A stretch of 12,113 nucleotides of DNA, from positions 1 to 12,113 of the forward strand of contig CANGHQ010000016.1 of the NCBI GenBank assembly GCA_947453585.1, given 5' to 3'. The notes beneath the pieces were generated by a model. It saw nothing but the letters and a program-made list of their open reading frames with translations, was not told the origin of the DNA and did not search any database. The stretch is from Burkholderiales bacterium. Lineage in GTDB: Bacteria; Pseudomonadota; Gammaproteobacteria; Burkholderiales; Burkholderiaceae_C. Made by a program: the position numbers and the translations under genes. Below are positions 7,015-12,113 of the stretch, one piece after another. Numbering within the stretch: position 1 is the stretch's first letter; each line of letters opens with the position of its first letter.

Positions 7015-7356
7015 TTAGTTGCTGATCATCTGTTCCAGAGCCACAAAGCTCTCGGCGATGCGGCGGGGGTTCAGGGGATATTGTCCGCTTTCGATCGCTT
7101 GCTTGATGGAGTCCACCTTGGCGCGGTCAAAGTCGGGCTCTTGCTTGAGTCGTGCCTTGATCGCGCTAAAGCCGGCCACATCCGCGCCTTTGGCTGCGGC
7201 GGCAGACTTGCTGGCGGCAACTTCCGTCTCGGGCGTCAGTGCTACTCCGACAGACGACGGTGCAAGGGTCGCTGCCTTGGTCGACTTTTCCATAGCCTTG
7301 CGGGCCAGGGTATCGGTCGGTACCTGACGTGAAAGGGGGTTGATGGCATCGGTCAT
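7015..7356 (-). CDS. flgM: FlgM anti-sigma-28 factor
   Basis: FlgM binds sigma-28 (FliA) and blocks late flagellar transcription until the finished hook exports FlgM from the cell. The 113-residue product has a disordered, Ala/Thr/Lys-rich N-terminal half. Its C-terminal sigma-binding helices include R-A-K-V-D-S-I-K-Q-A-I-E-S-G-Q-Y at ~78-93 followed by P-R-R-I-A-E-S-F-V, the clear family signature. The usual FlgM length is 95-115 residues. The gene lies between flgA and flgN, with a 109-base gap behind flgA that holds a candidate promoter. The sigma-28-type promoter at 2743-2769 belongs to one of its likely indirect targets. Confidence 0.93.
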   Translation of the reverse strand: MTDAINPLSRQVPTDTLARKAMEKSTKAATLAPSSVGVALTPETEVAASKSAAAAKGADVAGFSAIKARLKQEPDFDRAKVDSIKQAIESGQYPLNPRRIAESFVALEQMISN

Positions 7357-7407
7357 GGTGGGCTCGCTTTGGTAACTTCAGTCGGTCAAAATGGTTTATT
7401 ACTCACA

Positions 7408-7434
7408 GAATCGGATCGACAGACAAGAACTTGA
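7408..7434 (-). promoter_or_regulatory. Possible sigma-28-type promoter for flgM-flgN
   Basis: On the minus strand, TCAAGTTC (7434-7427) is followed after 11 bases by TCCGATTC (7415-7408). The sigma-28 consensus can be written TAAAGTTT-N11-GCCGATAA. Spacing is right and the -10 matches about 5 of 8 bases. The predicted start leaves a leader of about 45 bases before the flgM ATG. A separate late promoter for flgM is known in Salmonella, which raises plausibility. Confidence 0.35.
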
Positions 7435-7455
7435 GGGCAAATTGAAAAATTGTTG

Positions 7456-7483
7456 AAAATTAATTTTAAAGGCCGCGCGCGGC
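7456..7483 (-). terminator. Possible terminator or attenuator at the 3' end of flgA
   Basis: The perfect palindrome GCCGCGCGCGGC (7472-7483) lies inside the last codons of flgA. On the minus strand it is followed by a T-rich stretch with the palindrome AAAATTAATTTT (7456-7467), which overlaps the flgA stop codon. A stem of only four base pairs with a four-base loop is possible, so termination would be weak. It would separate flgA from flgM-flgN, in line with the candidate promoter further downstream. Confidence 0.3.
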
Positions 7484-8284
7484 ATTGGGTCCGGTGACTA
7501 TGCCCGTTAATAATCGACCCGAGTCGGGATTTTTTAAGCGAATTTGGTCACCTATTTTGCCGTCTTGCATCGCTTCGACCCGGGCGGTAATGCTAAATCC
7601 GTTGCCCTGGCCTACGGTCAGCAGCACCGATTGCCCCTGTTTGACCACCACGGCGCGTCGCACATCGTAGCCGCGCAGGGGCACACCGGCCTGAACATCG
7701 CGCACCAGTTCGCTGTTTTCCACCTCTTTGATCGAGCCCACCGCCTGCAATTCCACGCCTTGGGCGGGCACGTCCACCTCGCGCAACAGGTCGCGGCTGG
7801 CAATGCTGCCAGCGCGCAGTGTCTGGGTAGCGACCACCACCCGGCGCGTCGCAGTGCCCGGAGCCGCCGCCGGGCCGCTGGCGCTGCCCATGGGCGCCAA
7901 GGCGTTTTGAGACGGCAGTCCGGGCGCCACGCCCGGCTTGAGCAGTACCCGCAGGTACAACTGCCAGCTTGGATTGCCCAAGCAGCGCACGCGCACGGTC
8001 TCGCGGGCAGCAAAAGGCGTGTCCATGACCAAGGGCCGGTCGCAGCTTTGCAGCTGCACCCGGCCGTCCAGGGGCGCAAAGCTGAATTGGCTGGCTTCGA
8101 GCAGCTGGGATTGCTGCACCCATTGCCCGACTTCCGCCAAGAGCTTGTCGGGGCCTGGCGGGTTTTGCGCCTGGACGGCGGCGCACATGCAAAAAACCGA
8201 CAGCAGCCAAGCCGCCCAGCGCCGCGCAGAGGCACCCACCCGGTGTTGGAGGGGTGTTGGGCGTAAATGGCACAGCAATTGCAT
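7466..8284 (-). CDS. flgA: FlgA, P-ring assembly chaperone
   Basis: FlgA is a periplasmic chaperone that helps FlgI form the P ring. With the start at 8284 the product has 272 residues. A signal peptide has R-R at 21-22, a hydrophobic core to about 36, and A-V-Q-A|Q cleavage at ~39. The conserved FlgA cysteine pair follows as S-C-D-R-P-L (Cys81) and V-R-C-L-G-N-P-S-W (Cys101). A Pro/Ala/Gly linker spans ~115-147. The SAF-like domain follows (~148-210: A-T-Q-T-L-R-A-G-S-I-A then A-G-V-P-L-R), then a beta-rich end with Q-G-Q-S-V. The frame is open to 8398, but ATG 8284 is preferred because the longer version starts upstream of the sigma-54 promoter and would bury the signal peptide. The Shine-Dalgarno is weak. 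Confidence 0.9.
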   Translation of the reverse strand: MQLLCHLRPTPLQHRVGASARRWAAWLLSVFCMCAAVQAQNPPGPDKLLAEVGQWVQQSQLLEASQFSFAPLDGRVQLQSCDRPLVMDTPFAARETVRVRCLGNPSWQLYLRVLLKPGVAPGLPSQNALAPMGSASGPAAAPGTATRRVVVATQTLRAGSIASRDLLREVDVPAQGVELQAVGSIKEVENSELVRDVQAGVPLRGYDVRRAVVVKQGQSVLLTVGQGNGFSITARVEAMQDGKIGDQIRLKNPDSGRLLTGIVTGPNAARGL

Positions 8285-8338
8285 GAAGGGTCTTATCTGT
8301 TGAAAAAATGACAGGGCCAAGCGCCCTATAGCCTGCAG

Positions 8339-8354
8339 CGCAAGATCAGTGCCA
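8339..8354 (-). promoter_or_regulatory. sigma-54 (RpoN) -24/-12 promoter for flgA
   Basis: Read on the minus strand the site is TGGCACTGATCTTGCG. The consensus is TGGCACG-N4-TTGCW, so the TGGCAC and TTGC cores are perfect with exact spacing. Only the seventh and last positions differ. The transcript would start near 8328, about 44 bases before the flgA ATG at 8284, which also supports that start. Confidence 0.75.
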
Positions 8355-8427
8355 CGCAGCGCAGGCAGCCCGATAAAAGGCATTTTTTTAGTATGCATTT
8401 GATTAACTTAGACGAGCTTAACCAACC

Positions 8428-9582
8428 ATGTGGACCCGCAACGCAGCCCAGGCCAACGCCACCGCACCGCTTCTGCCGGCGGCGGGCGCTGCTGCGGCGG
8501 CGTCTACCAGCGCCAGCAGTGGCGCCAACAAGGCTTTTTCGCAGGTCTTGCAGCAAGCGCAGGGGAAGGCTGCGGCGCACATCATTGCGCCGGGCGAAAC
8601 ATTGATTGGCCTGGTGCGTGAACAGGCCCAGGCGCGTGGCGTACAACTTGGTGGCAACCAGGAAATGCGCCTGGCCCAGCAACTGGCAAGCGCCAATGGC
8701 ATTGGCAACGCCGACTTGGTGTATCCGGGTCAAAGCATCAACCTGTCTTCCATCCAGGCCGATTTGCAAAGCTTGCCAGTGGCTGCGACGCGGCGCGCCG
8801 ATGTGGCTCTTCAAAGCGCTGCGGCACCCTATAAACCGTCTATCGCCATGGCGGCACCCGCAGCGCCAACCCTGCGCAACGCGCCCCTGGGCTACGACGT
8901 GCGCTCGCCCCAGTTCACACCAGCAGCCCAGGCCGTGGCCAAAGCCAGCATCGCAGGCCCCGCCGCTGGCACCCCCAACCCGGTCTTGCAGCAAACCCTG
9001 GACCGCGCTGTGGCCAAGGGCTTTATTCCGGCGGCCGAAAAAACGGCCGTTTACGACAAGATTTTGCAAATGGCGGACAACCACCGCTTTTCCCCTGACG
9101 ACTTTGCCCGCATGACGCTGATGGAAAGCGACGGCATGAACCCGCGCGCCAGCAACCAGCGCTGCCACGGCATCATCCAGTTTTGCGACGGCCCGTCGCG
9201 CGGAGCGGCCTCGGCCGGCTACGCCGCCAATCCGAAAGCGATTTTGGACTTGAGCGTGCACAAGCAGCTCAGCTTGGTGGACAAGTATTTTGACGATGTG
9301 GGCCTCAAAAGCCAGGGCCCCGCCGGCTTGGAAGACCTGTACCTGTCGGTGCTCAACCCGGCATCGCGCGCCGAGGCGCAGGGCAACGCACCACTCAACA
9401 TCGGCGGCCAGCAGGCGCGCGCCTTGCACGTGGGCAGCGACACCGCAGCCCCCATTACCCGCCAATCCATCCGCCAAGGCTTGCTGCAAAACGCCACCGC
9501 CCGCCTAGGCCAGATGCTGCCAACGGGCTTGCGCGTGCAAGCGCAGCGCGCGCAGCAATACGTCGAAAACAACCTGCCCTGA
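8428..9582 (+). CDS. LysM + lytic-transglycosylase-like protein, no signal peptide
   Basis: The 384-residue product starts with a disordered Ala/Ser/Thr-rich segment (1-35) and a short helix with F-S-Q-V-L (37-41). A LysM domain follows (~51-107: I-A-P-G-E-T-L then L-V-Y-P-G-Q-S-I-N-L), then a linker (~110-180). The C-terminal domain (~183-360) resembles lytic transglycosylases: L-M-E-S-D-G-M-N-P-R-A-S-N at 231-243, with Glu233 as the likely catalytic acid, and G-I-I-Q-F at 248-252. The later L-E-D-L-Y-L-S-V-L-N-P at 301-311 recalls phage-tail type transglycosylases. Two cysteines (246, 253) flank the G-I-I-Q-F motif. No signal peptide is present, so export through the flagellar type III system, as for FlgJ, is inferred. 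It is divergent from flgA and precedes flgB. It could be a rod-dedicated cell-wall enzyme, analogous to Rhodobacter SltF. Start ATG 8428 has no strong Shine-Dalgarno. Confidence 0.8.
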   Translation: MWTRNAAQANATAPLLPAAGAAAAASTSASSGANKAFSQVLQQAQGKAAAHIIAPGETLIGLVREQAQARGVQLGGNQEMRLAQQLASANGIGNADLVYPGQSINLSSIQADLQSLPVAATRRADVALQSAAAPYKPSIAMAAPAAPTLRNAPLGYDVRSPQFTPAAQAVAKASIAGPAAGTPNPVLQQTLDRAVAKGFIPAAEKTAVYDKILQMADNHRFSPDDFARMTLMESDGMNPRASNQRCHGIIQFCDGPSRGAASAGYAANPKAILDLSVHKQLSLVDKYFDDVGLKSQGPAGLEDLYLSVLNPASRAEAQGNAPLNIGGQQARALHVGSDTAAPITRQSIRQGLLQNATARLGQMLPTGLRVQAQRAQQYVENNLP

Positions 9583-9747
9583 GGGCTTGGCGGGCAGTAG
9601 CCGCGCCGCGCAACTGCCACACCCGGCAATCACGCTTTTTCTGACAGCGGCAAGAGTTTGCCGCTCTGCCGGTTCAGGCACGCCGTAGCTTGCCGCGCAA
9701 CGCTTTCCCAGGCCCCAGAAGTGGCCCAAAAAGCGGCAATGTGTGCA
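9583..9747. other. Intergenic region upstream of the flgB promoter
   Basis: No gene is visible here. GGCAGT and ACTGCC, near 9592 and 9613, could pair across a GC-rich 14-base loop. AGCGGCAA (9646-9653) and TTGCCGCT (9658-9665) form a perfect inverted repeat, and a third copy of AGCGGCAA lies at 9732-9739. No T-run follows either hairpin on the plus strand, so neither looks like an intrinsic terminator for the preceding gene. Confidence 0.5.
9646..9665. promoter_or_regulatory. Inverted repeat, possible sigma-54 activator site
   Basis: The 8-base arms AGCGGCAA and TTGCCGCT are perfect and separated by GAGT. The repeat lies about 109-128 bases before the predicted flgB transcript start, a typical position for a site bound by a sigma-54 activator. 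A single extra half-site occurs at 9732-9739. No matching repeat is seen upstream of the flgA promoter, so the role is inferred from symmetry and position only. Confidence 0.35.
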
Positions 9748-9763
9748 TGGCATGCAAGTTGCA
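9748..9763 (+). promoter_or_regulatory. sigma-54 (RpoN) -24/-12 promoter for flgBCDE
   Basis: The site TGGCATGCAAGTTGCA matches TGGCACG-N4-TTGCW at every defined base except the sixth (T for C), with exact spacing between GG and GC. The predicted transcript start near 9774 gives a leader of about 68 bases before the flgB ATG. It implies that rod and hook genes need RpoN and a dedicated activator such as a FleQ/FlrC-type protein. Confidence 0.8.
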
Positions 9764-9841
9764 AGAAGGGTCTGTACGAAAAGGGTTTTGCGGCAAATGT
9801 GTCGGCAAACCGGCATTTCAACCGAGAGCATTGGAGAGCGC

Positions 9842-10225
9842 ATGAACATTATTGACAACGCTTTTAGCCTGCACGAGAAGGCCTTGGGCATGCGCAGCCA
9901 GCGCATGGAGGTGCTGTCGCGCAACATTGCCAATGCTGACACGCCCAACTTCAAAGCCCAGGACATCGATTTCCGTCAGGTCTTGAAAGACACCCAAGAC
10001 ACGACGATGCGCACCACCGACGCAGCGCACATCCCCATGGGTGACATTGCCAATGGCAGCGGCCTGAAATACCGCACCCCGTTTAACGTGGCCTTCGACG
10101 GCAACACGGTCGAATTGCCAGTGGAACAGGCCAAGTTCGGCCAGTACGCCGCCGACTACCAGACCACCCTGAGCATTCTGGAAAACCGCATCAGCGGCAT
10201 TCGCAAAGCACTGCGCGGAGACTAA
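9842..10225 (+). CDS. flgB: FlgB, proximal rod protein
   Basis: FlgB is the proximal rod protein exported by the flagellar type III system and placed next to the MS-ring/FliE junction. The 127-residue product is within the normal family length. It has the rod-protein N-terminal motif V-L-S-R-N-I-A-N-A-D-T-P-N-F-K-A (24-39) and the C-terminal helix typical of the family (L-S-I-L-E-N-R-I-S-G-I-R-K-A, ~110-123). The frame is open upstream to 9743, but ATG 9842 is chosen because GGAG (9833-9836) lies five bases before it and the sequence then aligns with FlgB starts. It is the first gene behind the sigma-54 site, and flgC follows after three bases. Confidence 0.96.
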   Translation: MNIIDNAFSLHEKALGMRSQRMEVLSRNIANADTPNFKAQDIDFRQVLKDTQDTTMRTTDAAHIPMGDIANGSGLKYRTPFNVAFDGNTVELPVEQAKFGQYAADYQTTLSILENRISGIRKALRGD

Positions 10226-10228
10226 GCA

Positions 10229-10651
10229 ATGGCACTTGACAATATTTTCGGCATCGCCGGCTCGGCCCTTAACGCGCAAACCGTGCGCATGAACGCCACC
10301 GCCTCCAATCTGGCCAATGCCGGCACGGTGGCAAGTTCGGACAAAGATGCCTTTCGTGGCAAACGCGTCACCTTCAAGACGATTATGGAAACCCAGGCCA
10401 ACAACGACTTGGCCAACAAGGGCGGCGTCAAGGTGTCTGCCATCTCGGACGACCCCAAGTCCATCTCGCGCATGTCCGACCCGGGCAACCCTTCGGCAGA
10501 CAAAGACGGCTACGTCTACCTGTCCAACGTCAATGAGATGTCGGAGATGGTCGAAATGATGGCAGCCGCCCGGTCCTACCAAAACAACGTTGAAGTCGTC
10601 AACACCGCGCGCCAATTGATGATGCGCACGCTTGACATCATCAAGAGCTGA
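10229..10651 (+). CDS. flgC: FlgC, proximal rod protein
   Basis: FlgC forms the rod together with FlgB, FlgF and FlgG. The 140-residue product has the rod/hook N-terminal motif R-M-N-A-T-A-S-N-L-A-N-A-G-T (20-33). It has the family C-terminal region S-N-V-N-E-M-S-E-M-V-E-M-M-A-A-A-R-S-Y-Q followed by N-V-E-V-V-N-T-A-R-Q. The length is normal. GGAG (10217-10220) inside the end of flgB provides the ribosome binding site, which ties its translation to flgB. flgD starts 20 bases after its stop. Confidence 0.96.
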   Translation: MALDNIFGIAGSALNAQTVRMNATASNLANAGTVASSDKDAFRGKRVTFKTIMETQANNDLANKGGVKVSAISDDPKSISRMSDPGNPSADKDGYVYLSNVNEMSEMVEMMAAARSYQNNVEVVNTARQLMMRTLDIIKS

Positions 10652-10671
10652 TTACCTCGGAAACACACCTT

Positions 10672-11400
10672 ATGGCAAACCTAGACCTTCTGAACTCATC
10701 ATCGGCGCTGACCAATACCGCTTGGGCATCGGCTGTGCCCAGCGGCATCAAGACCACCGCAGGTGCGGCGCAAGCAGCGCTCACGGCAAACACCGGCCAA
10801 TCCGCCATGGGGCAAAGCGATTTTCTAACACTTTTTACCACGCAGCTGAAAAACCAGGATCCACTGGACCCCGTGAAAAACGAGGCCTTTGTCGCTCAGC
10901 TCGCGCAGTTCTCGCAGCTTGAAGCCACCACAAACATGGCTTCGAGTCTGTCGAACTTCACCAGCTCCATGGCCAGCAGCCAAATCACCGGCAGCGCGGG
11001 TTTGATCGGCGCGAAAGTCGCAGTCCCCGACGGCCCGGCAGTGTTGGTCTCGGGCCAGACCGTGCCGGCCACCATCGCATTGCCCAACGGAGCTGACGGC
11101 GTGCAACTCCAGGCCTACGACTCGAAGGGCGTGTTGGTGAGCACACAAACCGCCGGCGCGCAGACGGCTGGCGACATGCTGTTCAACTGGAATGGTCAAG
11201 ACGACACCGGCAACGCGCTGCCCGCAGGCACCTACCGCTTTGTTGCAAGCGCCGTGGTACAGGGCAAAACCATTACGCCTAGCGTGAGCACCATGGCCAC
11301 CGTGCTCGGTGTGAGCCAGCAGCCCGACAAATCCATGCTGCTGCAAGTGACAGGTGGCAAGACCATAAAGCTCTCTGACGTCACCAAAATTTTCGGCTAA
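10672..11400 (+). CDS. flgD: FlgD, hook cap / hook assembly scaffold
   Basis: FlgD caps the growing hook and guides polymerisation of FlgE; it is absent from the finished structure. The 242-residue product has a disordered N-terminal part (1-47). The conserved F-L-T-L-F-T-T-Q-L-K-N-Q-D-P-L-D-P segment lies at 51-67, and its start fits the F-x-x-x-hydrophobic motif recognised by FlhB in export substrates. N-E-A-F-V-A-Q-L-A-Q-F-S-Q-L-E follows at 70-84. The C-terminal half (~105-235) has the Tudor/FnIII-like FlgD fold with F-N-W-N-G-Q-D-D-T-G-N-A-L-P-A-G-T-Y. CGGA (10658-10661) serves as the ribosome binding site. Confidence 0.96.
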   Translation: MANLDLLNSSSALTNTAWASAVPSGIKTTAGAAQAALTANTGQSAMGQSDFLTLFTTQLKNQDPLDPVKNEAFVAQLAQFSQLEATTNMASSLSNFTSSMASSQITGSAGLIGAKVAVPDGPAVLVSGQTVPATIALPNGADGVQLQAYDSKGVLVSTQTAGAQTAGDMLFNWNGQDDTGNALPAGTYRFVASAVVQGKTITPSVSTMATVLGVSQQPDKSMLLQVTGGKTIKLSDVTKIFG

Positions 11401-11442
11401 GCCCTCCCCTTCTCGCGCTACCCAATACCGGAGTAACTCACC

Positions 11443-12113
11443 ATGTCCTTCTATACCTCTCTGACCGGCCTGAATGCTGCCACCGCCATGCTCGGCGTGA
11501 CCGCCAACAACATTGCCAACGTGGGCACCACTGGCTTTAAGCGTTCACGCGCTGACTTCGGTGACATTTTTGCCACCTCGCCACTGCAAAAAGCATCATC
11601 CACTGTCGGTCAAGGTGTGTCGCTGAAACAAGTGAGCCAGGAGTTCAGCCAGGGCAATATTTCGTTCTCATCGAACGCGCTGGACTTGGCGGTCACCGGC
11701 GACGGTTTCTTCCCCATGCGCTCGGCGGACGGCCTGCAAGAAACCTACACCCGCAACGGCTCCTTCCTGTTGAACGAGCAGTACAACGTGGTCAACTCCG
11801 CGGGCCAGCGTCTGATGGCAGCGACGGTTGACTCGACCGGTAGCGCCAACGTCAACGACCGCGTGGTCTTGACCATCCCGCAAAAAACCACGGGCGAAGC
11901 CAAGCAGACCTCACAAGTGTCACTGGGCCTGAACTTCCCGGCCGATGCCAGCGTGATTACCGCCGCCTTTAACCGCACCAACCCTGCCACCTACAACAAG
12001 AGCACGGCGTTCACCGTGTACGACGCCGGTGGTAACGGTTACCTGGCAACGGTGTATTACGTCAAAACCAAAAATGCCGACTCCACCAGCCCCACCAACA
12101 CCTGGCAGACCCA
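11443..12113 (+). CDS. flgE: FlgE, flagellar hook protein (partial, 3' end outside window)
   Basis: FlgE polymerises into the hook, the universal joint between rod and filament. The visible 223 codons run off the right end of the window. The N-terminal part M-S-F-Y-T-S-L-T-G-L-N-A-A and G-V-T-A-N-N-I-A-N-V-G-T-T-G-F-K-R-S (18-35) is the typical hook D0 region. A-L-D-L-A-V-T-G-D-G-F-F near residues 78-89 and Y-T-R-N-G-S-F near 102-108 are conserved in FlgE/FlgF/FlgG. Position after flgD and the longer variable region from about residue 140 favour FlgE over FlgF or FlgG. GGAG (11430-11433) lies nine bases before the ATG; flgD ends 42 bases upstream with no terminator in between. Confidence 0.93.
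   Translation, partial: MSFYTSLTGLNAATAMLGVTANNIANVGTTGFKRSRADFGDIFATSPLQKASSTVGQGVSLKQVSQEFSQGNISFSSNALDLAVTGDGFFPMRSADGLQETYTRNGSFLLNEQYNVVNSAGQRLMAATVDSTGSANVNDRVVLTIPQKTTGEAKQTSQVSLGLNFPADASVITAAFNRTNPATYNKSTAFTVYDAGGNGYLATVYYVKTKNADSTSPTNTWQT

Noticed and set aside
8369..8376. CCCGATAA as sigma-28 -10 for the LysM-transglycosylase gene
   Set aside because: It matches 7 of 8 bases of the -10, but nothing like TAAA lies 14-16 bases upstream. I see no convincing promoter for this gene.
8285..8398. Longer flgA start at 8398
   Set aside because: The extra residues lie upstream of the sigma-54 promoter, lack a ribosome binding site, and would push the signal peptide inside the protein.
9646..9665. 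Hairpin as intrinsic terminator of the LysM-transglycosylase gene
   Set aside because: No T-run follows on either strand; it is better described as a possible protein-binding inverted repeat.
9743..9841. Longer flgB start at 9743
   Set aside because: It would start upstream of the sigma-54 -12 element; FlgB families begin at the ATG 9842, which has a good GGAG.

Overview
The window is a flagellar gene cluster from a GC-rich Gram-negative bacterium. Three things point to a betaproteobacterium, most likely order Burkholderiales: the divergent flgNMA / flgBCDE layout, strong G/C bias at third codon positions, and accessory genes typical of Burkholderiales flagellar loci. The genus cannot be decided from this sequence alone.

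Region 1 (1-2692) holds the last codons of a possible upstream gene, then an 886-residue cytoplasmic-looking protein made of about 22 Sel1-like repeats. Region 2 (2743-6600) is a tightly packed plus-strand operon behind a well-matched sigma-28 (FliA) promoter. Its genes are flgP (outer-membrane lipoprotein), flgT-like (periplasmic flagellar ring protein), a secreted protein with a LysM/FimV-type domain, a FliK-like hook-length/export-switch protein, and a 100-residue protein equivalent to only the cytoplasmic tail of FlhB. The last three are joined by 4-base start/stop overlaps. Region 3 (6603-8284, minus strand) is flgA-flgM-flgN: the P-ring chaperone, the anti-sigma-28 factor and the hook-junction chaperone. 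flgA follows a near-consensus sigma-54 site and flgM appears to have its own promoter. Region 4 (8428-9582) is a divergent gene for a LysM plus lytic-transglycosylase-like protein without a signal peptide. Region 5 (9748-12113) is flgB-flgC-flgD-flgE (flgE cut by the window end) behind an excellent sigma-54 -24/-12 site.

The products fit one assembly path. FlgA supports P-ring assembly, FlgB/FlgC build the proximal rod, FlgD caps the growing hook made of FlgE, and FlgN chaperones the hook-junction proteins. FlgM restrains sigma-28 until the hook is complete. sigma-28 then turns on the operon with flgP/flgT (outer ring around the basal body) and the FliK/FlhB-tail pair. The promoter reading is early sigma-54 followed by late sigma-28, a hierarchy better known from polar-flagellum systems than from FlhDC-type ones.

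The parts most worth following up are the signal-less LysM-transglycosylase protein between flgA and flgB, the FliK/FlhB-tail pair placed under sigma-28 control, the very long Sel1 protein next to flgP/flgT, and the terminator-free convergence of a sigma-28 operon onto the flgNM genes.
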